This document shows, in pieces, positions 1 to 5,365 of a DNA stretch of 8,106 nucleotides. Each line of letters starts with the position of its first letter. Position 1 is the stretch's first letter. The notes beneath the pieces are model-generated. The model had not been told where the DNA came from. It ran no database searches and saw only the letters and a list, made by a program, of their open reading frames with translations. A program made the position numbers and the translations under genes. The DNA is from Candidatus Hydrogenedentota bacterium (GTDB taxonomy: Bacteria; Hydrogenedentota; Hydrogenedentia; Hydrogenedentales; SLHB01). Location: positions 1 to 8,106 of the forward strand of contig SLHB01000255.1 in NCBI GenBank assembly GCA_007136375.1. The letters run 5' to 3'.

Positions 1-1
1 G

Positions 2-1060
2 GCCGCGCCCGCCGCCCATGGACAGAACGGGGAAGTCCCCATCGGCGACCTCTGCGAAATCCAGGGCGCCCGGGGCAACAACCTCCGGGGCATCGGCCTC
101 GTTGTGGGCCTCGCGGGCACGGGCGACGGCACACAGGCCGCCGTGCAAGCGCAACAGCGCATGCTGCAGCGCATGGACATCGACGTGGACGGGCTCCAAG
201 ACCTCAGCTCGGACAACGTCGCCGTCGTAATGGTGACGGGCATGTTTCCTCCCTTTGGCAAGGCGGGCACGCGCATCGACGTGCAAGTCAGCTCCCTCTA
301 CGACGCGGACAGCCTAGAGGGCGGCTTCCTCATGGAGACCCTTCTTTATGGGATTGACGACAACGTGTACGCCGTCGCACAAGGTTCCGTTTCCGTGGGC
401 GGATTCGACGCGGGCAACGGCGGCGCCGGCGTTGCCCGCAATCACGTGACCGCGGGCCGGGTGCCCATGGGCGCCTTCCTCGAGCGCGAGATCCCCGCGT
501 CGATCACCGATGGCGAGCGCATCACCCTGTTGCTCAAGCGGCCCGACTTCCGCACGGCCGACAGCATTCAGCGGGTTATCAACGAGGAGTTTGGCCCTGG
601 CGCGGCGGCGGCCCTCGGCGCCGGTAGCGTCAATGTGCGTATCCCCGAGGCCCATCAGGCGAACCTGACCGAGTTCATCGCCGGGCTTCAGGCCCTGCGC
701 GCCGAAAGCCACAGCGCGGCCAAGGTGGTGATCAACGAGCGGACGGGCACCATCGTCGTGGGCGGCGGCGTAATGGTCCAACCCTGCCAAGTGGCCCACG
801 GCAACATTACCATCAACGTGATGACGACGCCCTTTGTCGCGCCTCCGCCGCCCTTCACCGAGGCGGACTGGCTGCAAGACGAGGTGGTGGAGGTGGAGGT
901 TATCGAGGACGAAGCCTATTTCATGCCCGTGGAAGGCGTGTCGGCGGGGGACGTGGCCAATGCGTTAAACCGCTTGAAAGTGACCCCCCGGGACATGATC
1001 GCCATATTCCAAGCCCTGCGCGAGGCCGGCGCCCTCCAGGCCGATCTGGAGATCATGTAG
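2..1060 (+). CDS. flgI: Flagellar P-ring protein FlgI (5' end outside window)
   Basis: FlgI forms the P ring, the periplasmic bushing around the flagellar rod at the peptidoglycan layer, and is exported by Sec. The frame is already open at base 2, so the true start and most of the signal peptide lie upstream; 352 residues are visible, close to a full mature protein. The first residues (AAPAA) look like the end of a signal peptide. Family landmarks are the GIGLVVGLAGTGDG block (visible residues 30-43), AQGSVSVGGFDAGNGGAG, GRVPMGAFLEREIP, the VVINERTGTIVVGGG block, VAHGNITINV, and a C-terminal helix region ending in IAIFQALREAGALQADLEIM. The stretch before that C-terminal region is unusually acidic (DEVVEVEVIEDE). 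It is followed 2 nt later by flgJ, the usual order. An ATG at base 104 lies inside the conserved domain and is not the start. Identification is very secure. Confidence 0.97.
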   Translation, partial: AAPAAHGQNGEVPIGDLCEIQGARGNNLRGIGLVVGLAGTGDGTQAAVQAQQRMLQRMDIDVDGLQDLSSDNVAVVMVTGMFPPFGKAGTRIDVQVSSLYDADSLEGGFLMETLLYGIDDNVYAVAQGSVSVGGFDAGNGGAGVARNHVTAGRVPMGAFLEREIPASITDGERITLLLKRPDFRTADSIQRVINEEFGPGAAAALGAGSVNVRIPEAHQANLTEFIAGLQALRAESHSAAKVVINERTGTIVVGGGVMVQPCQVAHGNITINVMTTPFVAPPPPFTEADWLQDEVVEVEVIEDEAYFMPVEGVSAGDVANALNRLKVTPRDMIAIFQALREAGALQADLEIM

Positions 1061-1062
1061 CC

Positions 1063-1443
1063 ATGCTCTACGTCAATCCGATGACGGGGCCCCAGGGCGT
1101 CTCCATGGACCGGTTCGCTTCGGCCGGAGACCGGGAGGAGCTTGCCCTAAAGGAGATGGAGCATTTCTTCGGATACATGCTGTTGCGGGAGATGCGCAAG
1201 ACCGTTCCCGTGGATGGACTGTTCCCTCAAACGCCAGCGATGCGGATGTACGAGGACCTCATGGATGACATGATGGCCGCTCAGTGGGCGGAGACGGGTC
1301 AGATGGGGCTCGCGGATAAGCTGGCGGAGCAATTGCGCCTGGGCGAGTTGCAACACACGGTGCGCGCCGGGATGCAAGGCGGCCAGCCGCTAAAGGCTTT
1401 GGAAACCAGCGCCGATAAACACGTTGAACGTGGTGAAGCATGA
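1063..1443 (+). CDS. flgJ: FlgJ-type rod-binding protein, N-terminal domain only
   Basis: This 126-residue protein matches the N-terminal rod-binding domain of FlgJ, the factor that caps or scaffolds assembly of the flagellar rod in the periplasm. The domain spans about residues 30-91: a helix KEMEHFFGYMLLREMRKTVP, the DGLFPQTPAMRMYEDLMDD segment, then AQWAETGQMGLADKLAEQL. The C-terminal muramidase domain of enterobacterial FlgJ (about 150 further residues) is absent and no reading frame for it follows, so another enzyme must open the peptidoglycan. Single-domain FlgJ is common outside the gamma- and beta-proteobacteria. The start lies 2 nt after the flgI stop, with a GGAG at 1048-1051 (11-nt spacer), suggesting translational coupling. 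Family membership is confident; the gene name is by domain and position. Confidence 0.9.
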   Translation: MLYVNPMTGPQGVSMDRFASAGDREELALKEMEHFFGYMLLREMRKTVPVDGLFPQTPAMRMYEDLMDDMMAAQWAETGQMGLADKLAEQLRLGELQHTVRAGMQGGQPLKALETSADKHVERGEA

Positions 1444-1454
1444 ATGAGGCAACT

Positions 1455-1958
1455 ATGAGCGCCCCACTTCAGACCCTATGCCAGTTTCTCGAAGACGCCC
1501 TGACGCGGCAGGAGCAAGTCCGGACCGCCGTGAAGGCGCAACGGGAGGCCATCATCGCCCAAGACACGGAGACGCTTGAGGCGCGCACGGCGGACTTGAC
1601 CGCCGTGTTGGAGGCGATAGCCGCGGCCGAGGCCGAACGGGCGGCGCGCTTCGGCGCGCTCTGCCGTGAGCTTGGGGCGGCGGGCGATAGCGTGAGCGCG
1701 CTCATCGCCGTGGCGCCCGAGCCTTGGAAGACGCGGATCGCGGGGTTGCAGCGTGACATTCAGGCCTCGCTCAACGAAGCCCGCGACATCGTCCGTGAGA
1801 ATAACCGCCTGCTGCGCCGCGCCCTCCGCCGGAGGGACGTGTGCTTGCAGTCGATCACGAGCCGCGCGGGACAGGCGGCCCCGCCTCAGTACACGGCGCT
1901 GGGCCGCGAACACAGGACAGCCGGAATCGCTCCGGCCATGTTGGACAGCAGGGGATAA
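1455..1958 (+). CDS. flgN: FlgN-like flagellar export chaperone
   Basis: FlgN is a cytoplasmic chaperone that holds the hook-filament junction proteins FlgK and FlgL for the flagellar type III export gate. The protein is almost entirely alpha-helical: long charged and alanine-rich helices suited to a coiled coil run from about residue 5 to 130 (for example REAIIAQDTETLEARTADL and NEARDIVRENNRLLRRALRR), followed by a short unstructured tail. The start at 1455 is preferred because TGAGG at 1446-1449 lies 5 nt upstream. An in-frame ATG at 1440 overlaps the flgJ stop as ATGA, would add five residues, and has no good ribosome-binding site. FlgN sequences diverge strongly, so the call rests on helix pattern, length (167 residues) and position between flgJ and flgL. 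Its client gene flgK is not next to it. Confidence 0.8.
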   Translation: MSAPLQTLCQFLEDALTRQEQVRTAVKAQREAIIAQDTETLEARTADLTAVLEAIAAAEAERAARFGALCRELGAAGDSVSALIAVAPEPWKTRIAGLQRDIQASLNEARDIVRENNRLLRRALRRRDVCLQSITSRAGQAAPPQYTALGREHRTAGIAPAMLDSRG

Positions 1959-1966
1959 ACGAGCCC

Positions 1967-2878
1967 ATGGGAACGATGCGCGTCACACAGCAATTGCTCT
2001 CGCAACGGTCGTTGCACAACATCCAACAGTCGCAACGCCGGATCTCCGATCTCCAGCACCAGCTTGGCACGGGACGGCGCGTGAACGCGCCCTCGGACGA
2101 TCCTGTTGCTGTCCAGCGGGCTTTGAACACCCGGACCTCCATGGGGAAGAACGACCAGTACATGAAGAACATGTCCATTGTCAGTTCCCAGATCGTGGAG
2201 ACCGGAACGACTATTCAGACCATGGTCGACAACCTTCGCCGCGCGAAGGATGTCACCCTCCAAGGCGCCACGGGCAGCAACACGACCCTTCAACGGCAAG
2301 CCATCGCCGAAGAGATCAACCAGATTTTGGAAGAGGCGGTGGTCATGGGGAACCGGCAAACGAACGGCCGCTATATTTTCGGAGGCACGCGCACCCAAAC
2401 CCCGGCCTTTGAAGCCGTCCGGGACGCGGACGGACGGATCGCGGACATTGTCTACCAGGGCGACAACGAATCCATCGAAGTGGCCATCTCCGATGGCGTG
2501 AAGGTTTCCGTAAACGAAGCTGGAAACCGGGTCTTTCAAAGTAACGAGGATGTCTTTCAGACCCTCATAGACATACGGGATAATCTCTTGAACGGCGATC
2601 AGGACGGCTTGAGCCAGAACCTGGGTCAATTGGACCGCGCCGAGGAACAGTTGCTCACCGCCTTGTCGCGGGTGGCCTCCGTCGAGAACCGCCTGGACCG
2701 GGTCACGCAGGACACCATGGACTTCAACTTCCAGTTCGAACGGGTCCTCTCCGACGCGGTTGACGCGGACTTCGCGGAAACCATGGTGAATCTCAACTCG
2801 GAAAGCAACGCCTTCCAGGCCGCGCTTGCGGCTTCCGCCCGCGTCCTCCAACCGAGCCTCCTCGACTACCTCCGCTAG
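1967..2878 (+). CDS. flgL: Flagellar hook-filament junction protein FlgL (HAP3)
   Basis: FlgL is a flagellin-like protein exported through the flagellar secretion channel; it forms the second junction layer between hook and filament. The 303 residues are of normal length. The N-terminal flagellin-type domain contains RVTQQLLSQRSLHNIQQSQ and the signature LGTGRRVNAPSDDPVAVQRA (residues 33-52). A middle region carries NGRYIFGGTRTQTPAF (about 133-148). The C-terminal helix ends in FQAALAASARVLQPSLLDYLR, a hallmark of FlgL. The frame stays open upstream to 1841, but that part overlaps flgN and has no flagellin-like sequence. ATG 1967 is chosen with AGGGG at 1950-1954 (12-nt spacer); ATG 1976, which gives the classical MRV start, is a real alternative. 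The gene follows flgN by 8 nt, leaving no room for flgK. It is the last plus-strand flagellar gene here. Confidence 0.95.
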   Translation: MGTMRVTQQLLSQRSLHNIQQSQRRISDLQHQLGTGRRVNAPSDDPVAVQRALNTRTSMGKNDQYMKNMSIVSSQIVETGTTIQTMVDNLRRAKDVTLQGATGSNTTLQRQAIAEEINQILEEAVVMGNRQTNGRYIFGGTRTQTPAFEAVRDADGRIADIVYQGDNESIEVAISDGVKVSVNEAGNRVFQSNEDVFQTLIDIRDNLLNGDQDGLSQNLGQLDRAEEQLLTALSRVASVENRLDRVTQDTMDFNFQFERVLSDAVDADFAETMVNLNSESNAFQAALAASARVLQPSLLDYLR

Positions 2879-2960
2879 GCGCTTCCCTTTCGAGCCCGCC
2901 CTCGCTGCCCTGGCCGCCGCTGGGGCCCTTTCCTGTTCCGTTCCGCGAACTCCCCGGCGT
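2879..2960. other. Convergent intergenic region, no clear terminator
   Basis: These 82 nt separate the stops of flgL (plus) and the HD-GYP gene (minus). Two operons end face to face here, so terminators are expected. I see only weak structures: a 4-bp hairpin GTTC-CGC-GAAC at 2940-2950 and a GGCC/GGCC pair around 2910-2926, neither followed by a T run. Termination may be Rho-dependent or occur within the opposing gene. Confidence 0.5.
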
Positions 2961-3980
2961 CTAGCCTTTTAGGCGAAGTTCGCTCCGGGGCGGTTCCTCA
3001 CCGAGCATGTCCACGAAGACTTGGAACAGATCCATATCGAGCTTCCGGCGCATCTCCGAGTACATGATCCTGAGGGCCGCTTGGCGGTTCATGGCGTCTT
3101 TATAAGGCCGCCGCGTGGTAAGGGCGTCGAATATGTCAGCGATGGTAATCATTCGCACGAAGGGCGACAGTTCGCTTGCTACGAGGCCATCTGGGTACCC
3201 TGAGCCGTCGAGCTTCTCGTGATGAGATCGGGCCGCGTCCAAGGCGAGATCGCGGCCTTCGCCCGCTTCCACGAGGATGTCGAAACTGTGGACGGGATGC
3301 CGCTGCATGACGGCCCATTGTGCCTCGCTCAGCTTGGTCTTCGCATTGATGATGTCCGGGCTGATGCGGCTCTTTCCCGCGTCATGAAGCAAGCAACCCT
3401 GGCCGAACTCCCGCAATACCTCGGGGTCTTTGTAGCCCGCCGCCTTGGCCAGGCAAATGCTGAACGCGAACACGTTGACGCTGTGTGTGTACGTATAGTA
3501 ATCGAAGGACAGCACGTCCGCCAGGCACGACAGGGTTTCGTCATGGGTGAGGAAGAAGCCGACGGCGTGATTCACCAACTCCTGCGTACGGCCGCAAAGC
3601 TGCCCGGCCCGGGGCGACTGCATCACTTCCATCATGAGAGCGCATGCGGACCGATAGACTACGGCCGTCTTCGCGGGAGGCGACATTTCGGGATCCTGGA
3701 GGATGGCGGGAAGATGGCCTTCCAGATGGGCGCCATAGGTGTATTCCGCGCTTGCGGGGATGAGGGCGTTCTGGACCCCATGGCTCCACAGCCGTTCCCG
3801 GACTGCCGCGTCCATGGGCAGATCTTTCTCCCGGTACAGGACGGGCGCGCCCCGCCCGCCCGGCTGGATGTAGATGTCGAAGGGCATGGCGGGGGTTGTT
3901 CGCAGACACCCCACGGGGATCGTCAGCATGGGTCCCGCGGGCGTATCCAACGACAAGTGACTGGTTTGATTCCCGGACAA
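2961..3980 (-). CDS. HD-GYP domain cyclic di-GMP phosphodiesterase
   Basis: HD-GYP proteins hydrolyse the second messenger c-di-GMP in the cytoplasm, usually favouring motility over surface attachment. From the chosen start, the 339-residue protein has an N-terminal region of about 110 residues (IPVGCLR, FDIYIQ, a GAPVLYREKDLPM strand pair, YGAHLEGHLPAIL) of the kind that often precedes this HD-GYP class. The HD-GYP domain follows: HSVNV (166-170), metal-binding HDAGK (199-203), HPVHS (228-232), HHEKLDGSGYPDG (253-265) and ADIFDALTTRRPY (281-293). All expected ligands are present, so activity is likely. No receiver or membrane domain is visible. The start is uncertain: TTG 3980 has a strong AAGGAAAGGGG seven nt upstream, while ATG 3929 (322 residues, beginning MLTIPV) lies closer to the domain edge. 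The frame opens at 4109, but the predicted transcript starts near 4037, which excludes that. It stands alone, convergent with flgL and divergent from the glycan operon. Confidence 0.93.
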   Translation of the reverse strand: MSGNQTSHLSLDTPAGPMLTIPVGCLRTTPAMPFDIYIQPGGRGAPVLYREKDLPMDAAVRERLWSHGVQNALIPASAEYTYGAHLEGHLPAILQDPEMSPPAKTAVVYRSACALMMEVMQSPRAGQLCGRTQELVNHAVGFFLTHDETLSCLADVLSFDYYTYTHSVNVFAFSICLAKAAGYKDPEVLREFGQGCLLHDAGKSRISPDIINAKTKLSEAQWAVMQRHPVHSFDILVEAGEGRDLALDAARSHHEKLDGSGYPDGLVASELSPFVRMITIADIFDALTTRRPYKDAMNRQAALRIMYSEMRRKLDMDLFQVFVDMLGEEPPRSELRLKG

Positions 3981-3987
3981 CGTTGGA

Positions 3988-3998
3988 CCCCTTTCCTT
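3988..3998 (-). promoter_or_regulatory. Ribosome-binding site favouring a TTG start
   Basis: Read on the minus strand this is AAGGAAAGGGG, a purine run containing AGGGG that ends seven nt before the TTG at 3980-3978. It is the best Shine-Dalgarno match near the N-terminus of the HD-GYP gene. The competing ATG at 3929 has only GGGA three nt upstream. Codon third positions are about 70% G/C between the two starts and about 50% just upstream of the TTG, which weakly supports translation from the TTG. Confidence 0.5.
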
Positions 3999-4028
3999 AG
4001 TGGGCCAGGCGATTCGCACATAATCCCC

Positions 4029-4044
4029 TTGTGATTTATCGCAA
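4029..4044. repeat. 16-nt near-palindrome, candidate operator
   Basis: TTGTGATTTATCGCAA is a dyad with arms TTGxGAT and ATCxCAA. Six of seven arm positions pair and the two central bases are unpaired. It begins at the last base of the predicted minus-strand -10 box and covers the predicted start near 4037, the classic place for a repressor site. It resembles Crp/Fnr-family sites in its TTG...CAA ends, but its spacing does not match the standard CRP or FNR consensus. The regulator is unknown. Confidence 0.4.
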
Positions 4045-4072
4045 TAATAACCGGGAAACTGAACTGTGTCCA
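4044..4072 (-). promoter_or_regulatory. Sigma70-like promoter for the HD-GYP gene
   Basis: On the minus strand, TGGACA (4072-4067, 5/6 to TTGACA) and TATTAT (4049-4044, 5/6 to TATAAT) are separated by exactly 17 nt, in an A/T-rich pocket of a GC-rich region. The predicted start near 4037 gives a leader of about 57 nt to TTG 3980 or 108 nt to ATG 3929. No sigma28 or sigma54 flagellar promoter pattern is seen here. Confidence 0.6.
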
Positions 4073-4127
4073 CTCCGTTTTTTGCGGCCGTTCGCGGCAA
4101 TCCCGACAACCCGCTCCCGGCGCGGGG

Positions 4128-4156
4128 TTGGTTTCGCCGGCCGCGCGGGGCATAAT
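4128..4156 (+). promoter_or_regulatory. Sigma70-like promoter for the glycan operon
   Basis: TTGGTT (4128-4133) and CATAAT (4151-4156, 5/6 to TATAAT) are separated by 17 nt. The -35 half matches only TTG of TTGACA. Transcription would start near 4163, giving a leader of about 66 nt that begins with a small GC hairpin (GCGCG-TCC-CGCGC, 4169-4181). It diverges from the HD-GYP promoter, with 55 nt between the two -35 boxes. Confidence 0.45.
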
Positions 4157-4228
4157 GACGGCCGCCGGGCGCGTCCCGCGCGATCCCGCGTTCGTTACGC
4201 CCATCATCTCCCGCCGCCTTGGAGGCCC

Positions 4229-5332
4229 GTGAAGATCGTTCATCTGTATAAGGATTTCGACCCGCCGGTCCATGGCGGCATCGAGCGGCATGTCGCGCTG
4301 ATGTGCGCGTACCAGCGGGAGTGGGCGGAGGTGGAGGCCTTGACGTGCAGCCGTTCCTGGCGGACGCGCCGTCTTCAACGGGATGGCGTCTGGGTCACGG
4401 AAGTGGGCGAGTGGGGCCGGTTTCAGAGCGCGCCCGTGTCTCCCGCCTATCCGTGGCGCATGCGGCGGCTGCGCGCGGACGTGCTTGTGGCGCACGCGCC
4501 GAATCCCACCATGGAACTGGGATACCTTCTGGCCCGTCCCCGGGGCGCGCTGGTGGTGCGCTACCACAGCGATGTGGTCCGTCAAGCGGCGGCCATGCGC
4601 CTATACGGGCCGATTCAAATGCATTTTCTCCGCAAGGCTGCTATGATTCTGCCCACATCGGATAGGTACGCCGCCACTTCGCCGGTGCTCCAGGCGGTCC
4701 GGGACGCCTGCCGGGCCGTCCCCTTGGGCATCCGGACCGAGGAATTCGCCGCGCCCTCGCCAGATGCTGTGGACCGCGTCCGCCGCTCCCACGGCGGCTC
4801 CTTCGTCTTTTTCGCCGGACGGCATCGCTATTACAAGGGCCTGGACGTCCTCGTGCGCGCCGCGCGGGCCGTCAACGCCGCCGTGGTGATCGCCGGGGAC
4901 GGCCCCGAGCGGCCCCGAATTGAAGCCCTCGCGCGCGAACTGGAGGCCCCCGTGACCTTTACCGGCACCCTCAGCCAATCAGAACTCGTGGCCCATCTTC
5001 ACGCTTGCGAACTGTTTGTATTCCCGTCGATCGCCCGGAGCGAAGCCTTCGGCATGGCCTTGTTAGAGGCGCACGCCTGCGGCAAGCCCGCCGTGGCGAC
5101 GGCCCTGGGCACCGGCGTGGAGTTCGCCAACCTCGATGGCGAAACGGGGCGCAACGTCCCCCCAGGCGATCCGGACGCCCTCGCGGGGGCGGTGAACGCC
5201 CTTCTCGCGGACGGAGCGTTGCGGGCCCGGATGGGCGCTTTCGCCAAAGAGCGGGTGGAGCGGGACTTCCACGCCCGGACGGTGGCGCGGCGCGAGTTTG
5301 AGTTGTATTGTGAAGCCGCGGGCCGCGCGTGA
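4229..5332 (+). CDS. GT4-family glycosyltransferase
   Basis: This is a GT-B fold, family 4 retaining glycosyltransferase that moves a sugar from a nucleotide donor to a growing lipid-linked or envelope glycan on the inner face of the cytoplasmic membrane. The 367-residue product starts MKIVHLYKDFDPPVHGGIERHV, with the GGIERH acceptor-side loop at 16-21. The C-terminal donor domain has FFAGRHRYYKGLDVLVRA (lysine 203), VVIAGDGPER (219-228), the VTFTGTLSQSEL step, and the E-x7-E motif SEAFGMALLE (E272, E280) followed by AHACGKPAVAT. The GTG start is chosen because GGAGG lies at 4221-4225, although the 3-nt spacer is short. The frame opens at 4031, but the upstream part covers the promoter region and is unlike the family. 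Substrate and linkage cannot be told. It is the first gene of the operon and ends 33 nt before the WecA-like gene. Confidence 0.93.
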   Translation: MKIVHLYKDFDPPVHGGIERHVALMCAYQREWAEVEALTCSRSWRTRRLQRDGVWVTEVGEWGRFQSAPVSPAYPWRMRRLRADVLVAHAPNPTMELGYLLARPRGALVVRYHSDVVRQAAAMRLYGPIQMHFLRKAAMILPTSDRYAATSPVLQAVRDACRAVPLGIRTEEFAAPSPDAVDRVRRSHGGSFVFFAGRHRYYKGLDVLVRAARAVNAAVVIAGDGPERPRIEALARELEAPVTFTGTLSQSELVAHLHACELFVFPSIARSEAFGMALLEAHACGKPAVATALGTGVEFANLDGETGRNVPPGDPDALAGAVNALLADGALRARMGAFAKERVERDFHARTVARREFELYCEAAGRA

Positions 5333-5347
5333 CGGCGCTGGAGCGCC

Positions 5348-5365
5348 ATGGACCTGTCATTCTAG
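5348..5365 (+). CDS. Five-codon mini-ORF abutting the next gene
   Basis: ATG GAC CTG TCA TTC TAG encodes MDLSF. It has a GGAG at 5340-5343 four nt upstream, while the following gene has no ribosome-binding site of its own. Its stop codon (5363-5365) touches the ATG of the WecA-like gene and is in the same frame. This arrangement would allow ribosomes to terminate and restart on the next ATG. It may be a translational-coupling leader rather than a functional peptide, or chance. Confidence 0.3.
   Translation: MDLSF

Noticed and set aside
2065..2081. TGGCAC resembling the -24 half of a sigma54 promoter
   Set aside because: It lies inside the conserved N-terminal coding part of flgL, and the -12 TTGC element is missing.
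1753..2412. Plus-strand frame of 219 codons spanning the flgN-flgL junction; considered as a remnant of flgK
   Set aside because: It is out of frame with both real genes and shows no flagellin-like motifs.
1886..2851. Long minus-strand open frame (321 codons) opposite flgL
   Set aside because: FlgL on the plus strand is certain. The antisense product has no recognisable motif and reflects GC-rich codon usage.
2947..2996. Imperfect inverted repeat GAAC-CCCCGG / CCGGGG-GTTC as a bidirectional terminator
   Set aside because: The arms are mismatched, the loop is about 27 nt, one arm is within the HD-GYP coding end, and no T run follows.
3219..4034. Plus-strand frame of 271 codons opposite the HD-GYP gene
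   Set aside because: The minus strand carries all HD-GYP catalytic motifs in order; the plus-strand product resembles nothing.
4031..4228. Upstream extension of the glycosyltransferase
   Set aside because: It is Arg/Pro-rich, unlike GT4 N-termini, and overlaps the predicted promoter. GTG 4229 with GGAGG fits the family start MKIVHLY.
3981..4228. A c-di-GMP riboswitch in the divergent region
   Set aside because: I could not find the conserved GEMM core elements or a matching fold; the two leaders are only about 57-108 and 66 nt.
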